A stretch of DNA of 64,000 nt, from assembly GCF_000024005.1 (NCBI RefSeq), contig NC_013132.1, forward strand, positions 5,326,001 through 5,390,000. Reading direction: 5' to 3'. Origin of the DNA: Chitinophaga pinensis DSM 2588. Lineage in GTDB: Bacteria > Bacteroidota > Bacteroidia > Chitinophagales > Chitinophagaceae. Position numbers and translations under genes: made by a program. Below, piece by piece: positions 41,039 to 50,685 of this stretch. Numbering within the stretch: position 1 is the stretch's first letter; each line of letters starts with the position of its first letter. A model generated the notes under the pieces. That model did not search any database. It saw nothing but the letters and a program-made list of their open reading frames with translations, and was not told where the DNA came from.

Positions 41039-43254
41039 ACGATAAATTCAAGCAATATTTCTGTTCCGTTATTATTGTTTACCTGAAAACTGGCATCAAG
41101 GTCGTCACTTAGTCCCTGCATCAGTTTCATGCCCATTGAAGCCTGCTTTGTTCCGTCAAAATCCGGCGGCAGTCCAATTCCATTGTCTTTTACAATAAGC
41201 AGGAAATGGTCCTGATTCATTCGTTTCAATGAAATGTCAATCCGCCCTTCTTTATTCGGAAAAGCATGTTTAATCGCATTCGTCACTGCTTCATTCAGAA
41301 TCAGGCCAATCGGGATACAATTTGTCACGTTCAGGTTTACGGGGTCTATCTGAAGGTTAAACTGAATGGCACGTCCGGTATGCAAACTGTCTTTCAGGCA
41401 ATCTATCAGTTCATGAATATATTCCACCATGTTAATGGCTGACAGGTCTTCTGACTGATAGAGTCGCTGGTGTACTAGGGACATGGCCCGTATACGCTGC
41501 TGACTCTCTGTTATTGCCTGCCGGGCCTCCTCTCCATGGAGGTAAGCTGCCTGTGTATGCAAAAGTCCCATTACCATGTGAAAATTATTTTTCACACGAT
41601 GATGGATCTCTTTCACTAACCATTCTTTTTCCCCGACCAGATGCTGTAATGACTCGTTTTTCTTCTCAATCAACTTCTGCTGGGCCTTGAGCTCCCTGTT
41701 TGTCCTGGTTTTTAACCGGGAGTAATTTAACAGCAATCCTATTATAATGATCAGCAAAAATGTCGCTCCTATTATCCAGCGTCTTGTATTATGTTCTTTT
41801 AGCAGTTCATTTTGCTGTATCCTTTTCTCCTTTTCCAGTAAGCGGATATTTTGTTCTTTTTTATCTGTCTCGTATTGAATGATCAGTTCTTCTATCTGCC
41901 TGCTTTTCCGTTCATTGTAAAGCGAATCATTTATAGACTGGTATTGCTGCAGGTCTTTAATAGCAGTCGTGTAATTACCCAGTGCAGAATCGGCGATAAA
42001 CAGCATCCTAAACAATTCCCGCTGATCTGTTAAGCGGAGTTGCCACTTGTCAGGCAGCACCTTATTCAGGTAAATATGTGCTTTTTCAAACTGCTTCCGT
42101 TGCAAATAGAATCGTCCAATATCCTTGTTACTCAGGATAACCTCTTCCGCATCAAAGGAATGGTCTTTAAGATATCCGGCCATTTGCAGAAAGTATTGTT
42201 CTGCTACGGCATACTGTTTCAACGCATCATAACAATAAGCATAATTCTGTGCAACAACCGCCTTTTCATATTTTGTTTGTGGCGGTCCTCCCATTACCAG
42301 GCTATCCATTAAAGCAAGGGCCTCTTTCTTTCTGTTTAGCTTAATCAACTGAGAGATGATAAAGCTGGCCGTTCTGAATATCACGGCTCTATCTATATTG
42401 CCCTGAATCCTCATTTGCAGCGTTTTCCTGTACCAGTAAACGCTTTCTTCCCTACGCCCCAGTTCATCATAAACAAGGGCAAGCTCTCCGTAAAACAAAC
42501 ACACATCCAGGGTATCAGTATTTTGCGCTGTGGTTTCAACGCACTTCGTTGCATATAAGAGTGATTTTTCATACGCACCGCGATACCTGTCGACAACGGA
42601 AAGAAGATAATACACATTTGATACTTTTTTGTTCCCTGTCTGCCGGAAAAGTGCTAACGCCTGCAGTAGTTCCCTCTCTGCTAAATTAAATTGCTTCAAT
42701 AGTAAACGATAATCTGCCAGCTGCATACGTACGTCGGCCTCTCCATCAACACTACCGACCTTTTTATATAATGTGATCGCCTTATCATACAAAGCAGGAA
42801 TCCTGCTGGTATCTTTTTTCTCCCATTTCAGATTCATCGCCAGCCATACGAGGGTATGCGCTTCTGCATTAATATCGCCATCCTTATGATAGATAGCTGC
42901 CAACTCAAAAAAACGTTTTTCGCCTTCAGGAATATCTCCTTTGACAAGATAAGCTTCCCCTTTCATTAACATGCCTTCAAGCCGGAACCGCTTTAAATGA
43001 AGTGTGTCACTCAATCTGATCGCATGATCAATAATATCGATCACTGTATCCATCAGCGTCTCCTTTTTATCGCCGAAGACCTGATTGAGGTAAATTCTGC
43101 TCATTGCATGCAATATCAGAATCCGGTTACTATCCTGTTCACTTTTCTGTAATAACTGGCGTAATTCATCGGGCGATTTTCTCAATAATTGTTGTCCCTG
43201 TACGGGCAAGAAAAATAAGATGGCAAAAAAAGTATATAGGAGAAATTTCATCAT
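41035..43254 (-). CDS. TPR-containing HisKA_2-type sensor histidine kinase
   Basis: The preferred start is the Met pair at 43249-43254 (MMKFLLYTFFAILFFLPVQG, a signal peptide); the longer frame is unlikely. TPRs (about 40-430) form a periplasmic sensor. One transmembrane helix (about 490-510) is followed by a coiled coil, HHRVKNNFHMVMGLL with the phosphoacceptor His, and an HATPase domain (DNGIGL). The HHRVKNN box is characteristic of HisKA_2/HWE-like kinases. It overlaps the sigma-54 regulator gene and forms its pair. Confidence 0.92.
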   Translation of the reverse strand: MMKFLLYTFFAILFFLPVQGQQLLRKSPDELRQLLQKSEQDSNRILILHAMSRIYLNQVFGDKKETLMDTVIDIIDHAIRLSDTLHLKRFRLEGMLMKGEAYLVKGDIPEGEKRFFELAAIYHKDGDINAEAHTLVWLAMNLKWEKKDTSRIPALYDKAITLYKKVGSVDGEADVRMQLADYRLLLKQFNLAERELLQALALFRQTGNKKVSNVYYLLSVVDRYRGAYEKSLLYATKCVETTAQNTDTLDVCLFYGELALVYDELGRREESVYWYRKTLQMRIQGNIDRAVIFRTASFIISQLIKLNRKKEALALMDSLVMGGPPQTKYEKAVVAQNYAYCYDALKQYAVAEQYFLQMAGYLKDHSFDAEEVILSNKDIGRFYLQRKQFEKAHIYLNKVLPDKWQLRLTDQRELFRMLFIADSALGNYTTAIKDLQQYQSINDSLYNERKSRQIEELIIQYETDKKEQNIRLLEKEKRIQQNELLKEHNTRRWIIGATFLLIIIIGLLLNYSRLKTRTNRELKAQQKLIEKKNESLQHLVGEKEWLVKEIHHRVKNNFHMVMGLLHTQAAYLHGEEARQAITESQQRIRAMSLVHQRLYQSEDLSAINMVEYIHELIDCLKDSLHTGRAIQFNLQIDPVNLNVTNCIPIGLILNEAVTNAIKHAFPNKEGRIDISLKRMNQDHFLLIVKDNGIGLPPDFDGTKQASMGMKLMQGLSDDLDASFQVNNNNGTEILLEFIV

Positions 43255-43427
43255 GTGGCTGCACCTAAGCATAAATTTAAAGCAATAACTGCGACATTTC
43301 AAGGTATCATTTGCCAGACCGTGAAATGTCACGGTAGCCTCCAATCAGCATAGCTACAAATAACTGATAAATAACTAGTTGTAAAAGAGGCACTGTAATT
43401 GGCGCGGGACAGCGAACAATTCTCTCT

Positions 43428-44213
43428 ATGGAAAAAACTAGTCTTAAAACCGTCGTTTTCATTACCGGCGCCTTCGTTCACCACAGTTGCTGGGATGATT
43501 GGAAAAGTCATTTCGAAAGCAAGGGGTATCGGACGATCGTACCTCCCTGGCCACATAAAAATGCCTCGGCTGAAGCATTGCGTAATAGTCATCCTAACCG
43601 GGATATTGCAGCGATCAGACTCTCGGCATTAACCGATTATTATGATCATATCGTTAGGGCATTACCTGAAAAACCTATTCTGGTCGGCCATTCAATAGGT
43701 GGTCTTATTACCCAGCTGCTGTTACAAAGGGGACTGGCCCAATCGGGGGTAGCCATTCATTCAGTGCCACCACAGGGAATAATGACATTCAAATTTTCAT
43801 TTCTGAAAGCAGGCTGGGGACCACTCGGTTTTTTTACGCCCGCCGGTAAGTCCTTTCTGATGTCTTTCGACCAATGGAAATATGCTTTTACCAATGGAAT
43901 GGATTGTGAAGTGCAGAAAGAAGCATACTACCATTATACTATCCCGGAATCAAAGCTGATCGTACGGGATACCATTACTGCCTCGGCGAAGGTGAACTTT
44001 GACAATCCGCATGTACCCTTGTTACTGACTGCCGGTAGTGAAGACCATACGATCCCCGCTTCACTGAACTACGCGAATTATAAAAAATACCATAAAAGTA
44101 ACTCCATAACAGACTATAAAGAGTTCAAAGGCAGAAATCATTTCGTATTGGGTCAGACCACATGGAAAGAAGATGCAGACTATATACTGGAATGGTTAAG
44201 TAAACACTCCTGA
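43428..44213 (+). CDS. Alpha/beta hydrolase
   Basis: 261 residues. VVFITGAFVHHSCWDDW starts the fold, GHSIGGLITQ contains the nucleophile Ser (GxSxG) and RNHFVLGQTTW is near the catalytic His; EDHTIPA supplies the acid. Related to esterase/lipase-type or haloperoxidase-like hydrolases of the cytosol. It is followed 27 bp later by a second, exported hydrolase and probably shares its transcript. Confidence 0.88.
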   Translation: MEKTSLKTVVFITGAFVHHSCWDDWKSHFESKGYRTIVPPWPHKNASAEALRNSHPNRDIAAIRLSALTDYYDHIVRALPEKPILVGHSIGGLITQLLLQRGLAQSGVAIHSVPPQGIMTFKFSFLKAGWGPLGFFTPAGKSFLMSFDQWKYAFTNGMDCEVQKEAYYHYTIPESKLIVRDTITASAKVNFDNPHVPLLLTAGSEDHTIPASLNYANYKKYHKSNSITDYKEFKGRNHFVLGQTTWKEDADYILEWLSKHS

Positions 44214-44240
44214 TTCATCAACATTTTAAAACAACACTTA

Positions 44241-45170
44241 ATGAAAAAACTACTATCGCTTTTATTTGCCATTGCCTTTTTACTGCCAGCCCGTAGTAAT
44301 ACCATACAGGACAGCAAACCAGCCGCTCCTCCGGCTAATTTTAAACACGCTTACGCAAAAGTCAATGGTATAAATATTCACTACGTGATCGGCGGCTCAG
44401 GTGAACCACTTGTCTTACTGCACGGATTTGGCCAGAACTGGTACATGTGGAACCGTTTATTACCTGAATTATCCAAACATTTTACTGTAATAGCACCTGA
44501 CCTCCCGGGCCTGGGTGAATCCGGTAAACCCGCTGGTGGCTATGATAAAAAAACAATGGCTACTTATATTCATGGCGTGGTAAAAGAACTCGGCTACAAC
44601 CACATCAAACTGGCAGGACACGATATTGGTCTGATGGTGGCCTATGCTTATGCCGCACAGTATTCAGATGAAGTAACAAAACTCGCATTAATGGATGCAT
44701 TGTTACCTGGCGTTGAACCAGTATGGAGTCAGGTAAAAGGAGCAGCCTGGTGGTTTGGCTTCTTCTCCTTCCCTGCTTCAGGCGAATTGGTAGCTGGCAG
44801 GGAACGTTTATTCCTTACTAATTTCTGGCCGGTAGTCGGACATGCAAAAGATCCGTTTACCCCTGAAGAAGTGAATGAATTTGTAAGAGCTTATTCTACA
44901 AAAGGATCAACAACGGGCGCATTCCATTGGTTCGGCGCCTTCGAGCAGGACGCTAAGGACAATCAGGAGTTCATGAAAACCAAGTTGAAAATGCCTTTGC
45001 TCGCTATGGGCGGTGAATACTTTGGCGCTGCTTTCCTGGAGGATCATTGTAAATTGGTAGCAGAACACGTACGGGGTGCTAATATCAAGGGATCAGGCCA
45101 TTGGGTAGTACAGGAGAATACCGCACAGGTGCAAAAGGAATTATTGGATTTTTTTCTTGATAAAAAATAG
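44241..45170 (+). CDS. Exported epoxide hydrolase-like alpha/beta hydrolase
   Basis: 309 residues with a signal peptide (MKKLLSLLFAIAFLLPARS). LLHGFGQNWYMWNRLLP is the oxyanion-hole region, GHDIGLMVAYAYAAQY the elbow with Asp nucleophile, and GSGHWVVQENTAQ the catalytic His. It resembles the cytosolic hydrolase at 21424 in elbow and lid residues (AWWFGFFSFP, QLPELLVAG-like). Periplasmic location suggests action on external epoxides or halides. Confidence 0.9.
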   Translation: MKKLLSLLFAIAFLLPARSNTIQDSKPAAPPANFKHAYAKVNGINIHYVIGGSGEPLVLLHGFGQNWYMWNRLLPELSKHFTVIAPDLPGLGESGKPAGGYDKKTMATYIHGVVKELGYNHIKLAGHDIGLMVAYAYAAQYSDEVTKLALMDALLPGVEPVWSQVKGAAWWFGFFSFPASGELVAGRERLFLTNFWPVVGHAKDPFTPEEVNEFVRAYSTKGSTTGAFHWFGAFEQDAKDNQEFMKTKLKMPLLAMGGEYFGAAFLEDHCKLVAEHVRGANIKGSGHWVVQENTAQVQKELLDFFLDKK

Positions 45171-45171
45171 A

Positions 45172-45209
45172 AATATAGCCGCGTCGTAAATAAATGAGGC
45201 GGCTATATT
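45172..45209 (+). terminator. Hairpin after the exported hydrolase
   Basis: AATATAGCCGC (45172-45182) pairs perfectly with GCGGCTATATT (45199-45209) with a 16-nt loop, right after the stop. The tail is A-rich on the plus strand, so it is a weak terminator. Confidence 0.5.
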
Positions 45210-45267
45210 AAAAGTTGCATTTTAGCGGGCAAGATTTATATTTACAGTAAATATCTATGCTATTTAC

Positions 45268-45693
45268 ATGGAAGACGTTTTTTATCTTACCCGTGGCTGG
45301 AGAAATGCCACTTACATTCTGTTTGGCGCTATAATATGCCTGTTTGTTACGCTGCTGACCTTCTCCTTCTTCAATCCTTTTCTGAAACAAGGTATCCTGT
45401 TTATTTTGCCTGTATCGCTTATAGTGATCGGCCTTTCTGTGTGCGCTATTTTACAGGTAAATGAAAAGATCTTCTGGGATAATGATCGTGTCCGTAAAGT
45501 ATCCAGACTCGTTAACAGGGAGATCCTGCTGGAAGACATAAAAGGTTACAAATTTGCCTGGAACTATCTGCATATCATTCCGCATAAGGGAAAGGGCAAA
45601 AGGATCCTTGTATCGACCTATGTATGCGGTATGCGGCTTTTACACGCAGAACTGGTTGCCCGTTACCCTGACCTGAAACAGCAGAAGGGTTAG
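45268..45693 (+). CDS. Small two-helix membrane protein
   Basis: 141 residues with two adjacent transmembrane helices (about 15-36 and 43-62) and a soluble C-terminal domain with a PH-like look (KIFWDNDRVRKVSRLVNREILLEDIKGYKFAWNY). Proteins of this plan are common hypotheticals of the inner membrane. Function unknown. Confidence 0.75.
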   Translation: MEDVFYLTRGWRNATYILFGAIICLFVTLLTFSFFNPFLKQGILFILPVSLIVIGLSVCAILQVNEKIFWDNDRVRKVSRLVNREILLEDIKGYKFAWNYLHIIPHKGKGKRILVSTYVCGMRLLHAELVARYPDLKQQKG

Positions 45694-45780
45694 CAAACCT
45701 TATTACCCGCTGTTTTTATTTCTTACCATTTGTTAAGCGATACTTTCGGCAAGTATATTTTCCTTTGTCTAAAAAAAGGA

Positions 45781-46806
45781 ATGACAAAAGAAGTATTACT
45801 GACAGGCGTTTCCGGCTTCCTGGGATCTCACACGACGATTCAGCTCTTAAATAAAGGTTACAAGGTTACAGGCACACTTCGGAATGCCAGCCGTATCAGC
45901 GAATTACAACAAATTATTGGTAAACATACCCCCTACATTAACAATCTCACCTTTGTGGAGGCGGACCTGTCTGATGAAAAAATCTGGCAGGAATTAACCA
46001 GTGGCAAAGATTTCATTCAACACGTTGCTTCACCGTTCCCGTTAGTCTCACCCAAAAATGAGGACGATGTCATTCAACCGGCTAAACAAGGAACGCTTGC
46101 CATACTCAAGGCAGCCGCTAACAATAACGTTAAACGCGTTGTACTGACTTCGTCTTCCAGTAGCGTACTGCATGGTAAACCACGAGGAAAAGAAAATGGT
46201 ACTTTTGACGAATCCGTCTGGGCCGACGAAAATAACCGTGCAGACCTGAATACCTACTACCGCAGTAAAGTCATAACAGAGAAAGCTGCCTGGGAATACG
46301 TGAAACAGCACGCTCCGCAAATGGAACTGGTGACGGTACTGCCAGGCGCTATACTAGGTCCCGCATTGGAAAATGACTACGGAAATTCAGCAGGGATCAT
46401 CCTGAAGATGATGGATGGGAGTTTACCTGCCATGCCGCAGATAGGATTTGATATAGCAGATGTCAGGTCCGTAGCTGATCTGTTAATACTTGCGATGGAG
46501 AAACCTGCCGCCGCCGGACAACGTTTCCTCGGCACATCCGGATTTTTGACTATGAAAGAGATTGCTGTTATATTGCGTAAGAAGTACCCTGCGAGGAAGA
46601 TTCCTAAGGGGCAGTTGCCGGTTTGGTTTACGCATCTGCTGAGCTGGTTCGACAAATCATTGCAACCGGTAATGCTTGACCTGGGTAAAACACGTAAAGC
46701 GAATAGCGCCAAAGCAAGGAAAATGCTCGGCTGGGAACCAATCAATAACGAAGATGCAATCATCTCCTGCTCGGAAAGCCTGCTTTCCCTGGATCTCATA
46801 AAATAG
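45781..46806 (+). CDS. NAD-dependent epimerase/dihydroflavonol reductase-like protein
   Basis: The start at ATG 45781 is chosen over the upstream frame because MTKEVLLTGVSGFLGSHT begins a complete Rossmann fold. It is an extended SDR: GVSGFLG for NAD(P), VVLTSSSSSV with catalytic Ser, and TYYRSK with catalytic Tyr and Lys. Resembles the aldehyde/ketone reductases of yeast and plant dihydroflavonol reductase type. A Crp/Fnr gene starts 2 bp after its stop, so they form one transcription unit. Confidence 0.9.
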   Translation: MTKEVLLTGVSGFLGSHTTIQLLNKGYKVTGTLRNASRISELQQIIGKHTPYINNLTFVEADLSDEKIWQELTSGKDFIQHVASPFPLVSPKNEDDVIQPAKQGTLAILKAAANNNVKRVVLTSSSSSVLHGKPRGKENGTFDESVWADENNRADLNTYYRSKVITEKAAWEYVKQHAPQMELVTVLPGAILGPALENDYGNSAGIILKMMDGSLPAMPQIGFDIADVRSVADLLILAMEKPAAAGQRFLGTSGFLTMKEIAVILRKKYPARKIPKGQLPVWFTHLLSWFDKSLQPVMLDLGKTRKANSAKARKMLGWEPINNEDAIISCSESLLSLDLIK

Positions 46807-46808
46807 AT

Positions 46809-47378
46809 ATGACAGAAAGCTTATCAAAAAGCCTGGCGTTTGGCGGAGTATTAAATGCAGCGGAGATCAGCAAGGTCGCTGGTGCTTTTGTACTTCGTCA
46901 GCTAAAGGCGGGTGATCATTTTATCCAGCAGTATCAGCGGGGCTCAGAAATGGCGTTTATTGACGAAGGCGTAGCACGGGTATATATCAGTGCGGATGAT
47001 CTCCGTGAAGCAACTATGCACTTTCTACGGGCGAACCAGTTCGCGATGGATATTCCGAGTTTTTATGAAGACCTGCCTGCCACCGTTAGTATACAGGCGG
47101 TTACTAATTTGAAAATGCTGGTAATAGACCGCGCTACATGGTACGACTTATGTGATCAGGTGCCGAAGTTATTTATGCTGGCAAAAATGATTGGCGAAGT
47201 TACTTTTCTTAACAAGATCAAAGACGCTGATTATCTGCGCTTTGGCACGGCTAAAGAGAAATATGCCGAGTTCGTCAGCAGATATCCTGATCTGGCGCTT
47301 TCTGTCCCCTTACAGTACATCGCATCTTATCTCCAGATCACGCCACAGTCATTAAGCCGCCTCCGGAAAAGAGGATAG
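46809..47378 (+). CDS. Crp/Fnr-family transcriptional regulator (epimerase module)
   Basis: 189 residues. The N-terminal cNMP-binding-type beta barrel (GDHFIQQYQRGSEMAFIDEGVARVY) lacks the canonical cAMP phosphate-binding cassette, and the C-terminus carries a short HTH (VPLQYIASYLQITPQSLSRLRKRG) with an incomplete wing, the pattern of the Bacteroidota Crp/Fnr branch. It is cotranscribed with the epimerase gene and may control it. Confidence 0.9.
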   Translation: MTESLSKSLAFGGVLNAAEISKVAGAFVLRQLKAGDHFIQQYQRGSEMAFIDEGVARVYISADDLREATMHFLRANQFAMDIPSFYEDLPATVSIQAVTNLKMLVIDRATWYDLCDQVPKLFMLAKMIGEVTFLNKIKDADYLRFGTAKEKYAEFVSRYPDLALSVPLQYIASYLQITPQSLSRLRKRG

Positions 47379-47418
47379 TAGCGGTAAAGTAAGGTGGGCT
47401 GATTCTCTCCCCTTTCGT

Positions 47419-47568
47419 TCATAATGTTATTGACTTCCCATACATCGTGCCTTCTTCCAGGTTGATGCTCTTTCCGGCGGCACTCATCAGGTTAAAGATG
47501 TCCAGTCCGTCGGCTGCATAGTGGTTCTCACAGCCCTTAATCTGAAAAACAGGGTTGGCCGATGACTG
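47419..47568 (-). pseudogene. Possible C-terminal gene remnant
   Basis: On the minus strand 49 codons read NPVFQIKGCENHYAADG, LDIFNLMSAAGKSINLEEG, TMYGKSITL before a stop. The composition is protein-like, but upstream the frame turns into implausible hydrophobic text and no start is evident. Family unrecognised. Confidence 0.35.
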
Positions 47569-47607
47569 GCACAATCTTAGCAGTTGATTTACTAAAAAAA
47601 TTAGCAT

Positions 47608-47841
47608 ATGGCAAACAAAGATGATGTAAACAACAATAATCAGGGCAATGCAGTTAAAGACCCTGACCAATGGACGACAGGTGACGAACCAATGACAGGT
47701 GCTCAGCGGTCTTACCTACACACATTAGCTACAGAGGCAAAAGAGGAGTTCGATGAAAACATGACAAAAGCGGAAGCATCAAAGAAAATTGAGGAATTAC
47801 AGCAACAAACAGGCAGAGGGCTCAAACAAGATAGCGAATGA
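47608..47841 (+). CDS. DUF3072 family small protein
   Basis: 77 residues: a disordered Asn/Asp-rich head, then GDEPMTGAQRSYLHTLATEA and MTKAEASKKIEELQQQTGRG. This is the DUF3072 signature, a helical module of unknown function. No export signal. A terminator follows. Confidence 0.88.
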   Translation: MANKDDVNNNNQGNAVKDPDQWTTGDEPMTGAQRSYLHTLATEAKEEFDENMTKAEASKKIEELQQQTGRGLKQDSE

Positions 47842-47852
47842 TCATAAACTAT

Positions 47853-47882
47853 AGCCGGCGTTGAATTTCAGCGCCGGCTTTG
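47853..47882 (+). terminator. Terminator after DUF3072
   Basis: AGCCGGCG (47853-47860) pairs perfectly with CGCCGGCT (47872-47879), followed by a short T-run (GGCTTTG). Confidence 0.65.
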
Positions 47883-47950
47883 TACTGTCCGTATTTGCTT
47901 TTTCATTGCTTAGCATGTACCTTAGCTTTACAGTTAATCAGTTGTAGGGC

Positions 47951-48805
47951 ATGCGCAATATCGATTCTTTACGGGAGCATTTCAGCCAGAACAGCCAGTT
48001 GCCGATTCGCCTTGTCTCTCCGGGTTTTGGCCATTTGCCACAGGCTGACGTAGAAAAATATGGCATTACGCAACGTTTACCTTATTACTTCTTTCTCTTT
48101 ATCCTGGATGGCCAAAGCAGGCGCAGTGCGGATCTGGAAAAGTTTGATATCAGCAAACATGAGTTGCTTTTCTTTCTGCCACACCAGGTTCAGCAATTTC
48201 CCGTGGCTGCACATGGTAAGGATTACTATAAACTGGGCTTTTATGAAGAATGCCTGTCCCGTTTACCCAGGCAATATCGCTTCCTGCTCAATCCTCTCAA
48301 CCAGCAAAAGATCAGTTTCGCGCCCGACGCAGCTATCAGACTACAAGCTATTTTTGAAATACTGCAAAATTTACTACGTACCATAGATACCGATCCTGAG
48401 CTTATTCTGGCCCATCTCAATAGTTTACTAACGGAAATCAATATTGCCTATTTCACCAATGATAAGAAGCCCGCAGATGACAGGCTGGCTAAATTTATCG
48501 CCTTCAAGATGTTTGTTGAGGACAACCTGATCAATCACCCGAGTATCCGGGAGATTGCGGAGGAATTGATGGTAAGCACTGATAGCTTATACCAGATTGT
48601 TAAACAATACTCCGGCCTCTCCCCTAAAGAATTCATCACAAACCGCCTGATACTGGAAGCCAGACGCCGTATGTATCATGGGGAACTGTCTTCTGTAAAA
48701 GAATTGGCTTTCGAACTTGGGTTCAATGACCCTGATTATTTCTCCCGTTTGTTTAAAAAAGTAACCGGTAAAACGGTTGCCGGTTTTTTTCAGGATTTGT
48801 CCTGA
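47951..48805 (+). CDS. AraC-family transcriptional regulator
   Basis: 284 residues. The N-terminal half is a cupin-like effector domain (PHQVQQFPVA, DYYKLGF). The AraC double HTH at the C-terminus runs EDNLINHPSIREIAEELMVSTDSLYQIVKQYSG ... ELAFELGFNDPDYFSRLFKKVTG. It lies 71 bp before the NAD(P)-epimerase gene in the same direction and is its probable activator. Confidence 0.92.
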   Translation: MRNIDSLREHFSQNSQLPIRLVSPGFGHLPQADVEKYGITQRLPYYFFLFILDGQSRRSADLEKFDISKHELLFFLPHQVQQFPVAAHGKDYYKLGFYEECLSRLPRQYRFLLNPLNQQKISFAPDAAIRLQAIFEILQNLLRTIDTDPELILAHLNSLLTEINIAYFTNDKKPADDRLAKFIAFKMFVEDNLINHPSIREIAEELMVSTDSLYQIVKQYSGLSPKEFITNRLILEARRRMYHGELSSVKELAFELGFNDPDYFSRLFKKVTGKTVAGFFQDLS

Positions 48806-48876
48806 AGTTGTCGGTTTTCGTCCAGCCCTTCCTCCTGCTATATTAAGAGCTTTGTTCATAGAATAAATCCATAGAT

Positions 48877-49707
48877 ATGAACAGACAAACAGGAAATGTA
48901 TTAGTAACGGGTGCAACGGGTCTTGTAGGAGCCCGTCTTGTACCACGGTTGATAGCAGCAGGTTGGAATTGTCGCGTATTGGTGCGCAAGGGGAAAGATG
49001 TGCCGGCCGGGGCTATCCACGTAACAGGAGACTTATTGGATGCAGCTTCACTCACACAGGCAGTAAAAGATGTGTCGGCAATCATCCACCTTGCAGCAGT
49101 ATTCCGTACACAGGACACAGATCTGATCTGGCAAAGCAACCTTCAAGGTACACGTAACCTCATTGCTGCGGCAAAGATCCACGCTCCCGATGCACGCTTT
49201 ATGCTGGCAAGTACAGCCCATGTTTACAATATCAATAATCCTCATCCGGGACGTGAAGACGACATGGTGGCTCCTGAACATGCATACCCTGCCAGTAAGG
49301 TTGCAGCAGAGAAAGAACTGCGCGAAAGTGGGTTGAACTGGTCCGTCCTACGCTTTCCTTTTGTATATGGCGACGGAGACGGACACCTGGAAATGTTACC
49401 CAAGCATATAATTCCGGCTAAATGGCATCCTGCCCAGAGAATGAGTGTAATCCATCATCGTGACATTGCTACTGCTATAGATATGGCCCTTGCTGGCACT
49501 TTTGACGGGCGTATCGTAAATATTGCAGATGAATCGTCTATGTCGGTCTATGAGTTATTGCAACTTGTGGGTACCACTATGGAGTCGTCTGCTGAGCCGC
49601 TTCAAAATCCCTGGTATCTCTATGCAGATACTTCTCTTGCGCGTAGTCTGGGCTTCCAGCCTAGCGTCAGAACGGTATATCAGGCGATACAGGAGCAGCT
49701 GCTCTAA
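48877..49707 (+). CDS. NAD(P)-dependent epimerase/reductase-like protein
   Basis: 276 residues of the extended SDR fold: VTGATGLVGARLVPRLIAAG binds the cofactor, AIIHLAAVF follows, MLASTAHVYN is the catalytic-Ser region and HAYPASKVAAEKEL holds Tyr and Lys. The C-terminus (VNIADESSMSVYELLQLVG) contacts the substrate. A sugar-nucleotide epimerase or related reductase; substrate unknown. Paired with the preceding AraC gene. Confidence 0.9.
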   Translation: MNRQTGNVLVTGATGLVGARLVPRLIAAGWNCRVLVRKGKDVPAGAIHVTGDLLDAASLTQAVKDVSAIIHLAAVFRTQDTDLIWQSNLQGTRNLIAAAKIHAPDARFMLASTAHVYNINNPHPGREDDMVAPEHAYPASKVAAEKELRESGLNWSVLRFPFVYGDGDGHLEMLPKHIIPAKWHPAQRMSVIHHRDIATAIDMALAGTFDGRIVNIADESSMSVYELLQLVGTTMESSAEPLQNPWYLYADTSLARSLGFQPSVRTVYQAIQEQLL

Positions 49708-49757
49708 GGTAGGCATACTGCTTATCAGCGGGTATCATTCCTGCAGAATGGTACTAA

Positions 49758-49790
49758 AACGAAAAGGTCGGAAATGCCGGCCTTTTCGTT
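49758..49790. terminator. Bidirectional terminator
   Basis: AACGAAAAGGTCGG (49758-49771) pairs with CCGGCCTTTTCGTT (49777-49790) with one G-T pair, between two convergent genes. The stem itself contains an A/T run that supplies the U tract on the plus strand. Confidence 0.6.
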
Positions 49791-49890
49791 CATCTATGAT
49801 AAGTGAAAATAATTATTCATCTTCTTTTACCAGTTAACATAAGCGGTCACTTTTGATAGTGACTTTCCCGGAGCATATTGATAAAACTGA

Positions 49891-50685
49891 TTAAGCCAAA
49901 GGAATTGCACCTCCATCAACAAGATAGTTTGCACCTGTTAAGTATGATGCGCGTGGAGAGACCAAAAAACCAACTAGTTCAGCAACTTCCTCAGGTGCGG
50001 CAAGTCTGCCAATAGGTACTCCACCAATTGTATTCATTAACAATTGATTGGCCTCTTCAGATGATATCTTCATAGTTTCTGCAAGGTTTTGCAAAAATGC
50101 ATCCATACCACTAGTTTTAACTACACCAGGAGATATCGCAAGAACCCGAACACCTTTACCAGCCACCTCTGAGGAAAGTGATTTGCTATAATTATTAAGT
50201 GCCGCTTTAGATGCGGCATAAGGCATAGTAAACTCCCAGAACGGCATTTGTCCGACTCCCGAAGACACGTGGATAATCACCCCATTATTTTGTTTGATCA
50301 TAGCTGGAAGCAATATGCGGTCTAAACGTACTGCTGACATTACATTAAGTTGAAAAGTATGTTCCCAATGTTCGTCCGTCAGCATGCTAAAACCACCCCT
50401 AGGATTACCGTTCCCGCCCGCATTATTAACCAGTATATCAACAGTTCCGAATTTTTCAAGAACTTCTGCTCCTAAGGTATTTACAGCTTCAGAGGTTGAA
50501 AAATCCGCCGCTATAAAGTACTGTTCTGCTTTCATTTCCGCGGGCGCATTGCGGGCAGTGACTATGACTTTTGCTCCTGCGGCCGTCAACCTGTCTGCGA
50601 TTGCCTTCCCGATGCCTTTCGTACCACCGGTAACCAAGGCAATTTTGCCATCTAATTCCAGACTTTCGTGCTTTTTGTTTTCCAT
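49891..50685 (-). CDS. SDR-family oxidoreductase
   Basis: 264 residues: VTGGTKGIGKAIADRL, NNAGGN, a catalytic Ser in VSSGVG, Tyr and Lys in YAASK, and the C-terminal SYLTGANYLVDGG. A cytosolic dehydrogenase of unknown substrate. The upstream spacer holds a TetR-like fragment rather than an intact regulator, so its former control may be lost. Confidence 0.92.
   Translation of the reverse strand: MENKKHESLELDGKIALVTGGTKGIGKAIADRLTAAGAKVIVTARNAPAEMKAEQYFIAADFSTSEAVNTLGAEVLEKFGTVDILVNNAGGNGNPRGGFSMLTDEHWEHTFQLNVMSAVRLDRILLPAMIKQNNGVIIHVSSGVGQMPFWEFTMPYAASKAALNNYSKSLSSEVAGKGVRVLAISPGVVKTSGMDAFLQNLAETMKISSEEANQLLMNTIGGVPIGRLAAPEEVAELVGFLVSPRASYLTGANYLVDGGAIPLA

Noticed and set aside
43399..43632. 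Alternative plus-strand frame at the start of the hydrolase gene
   Set aside because: Shadow of the hydrolase in another frame; the GxSxG hydrolase frame is unambiguous.
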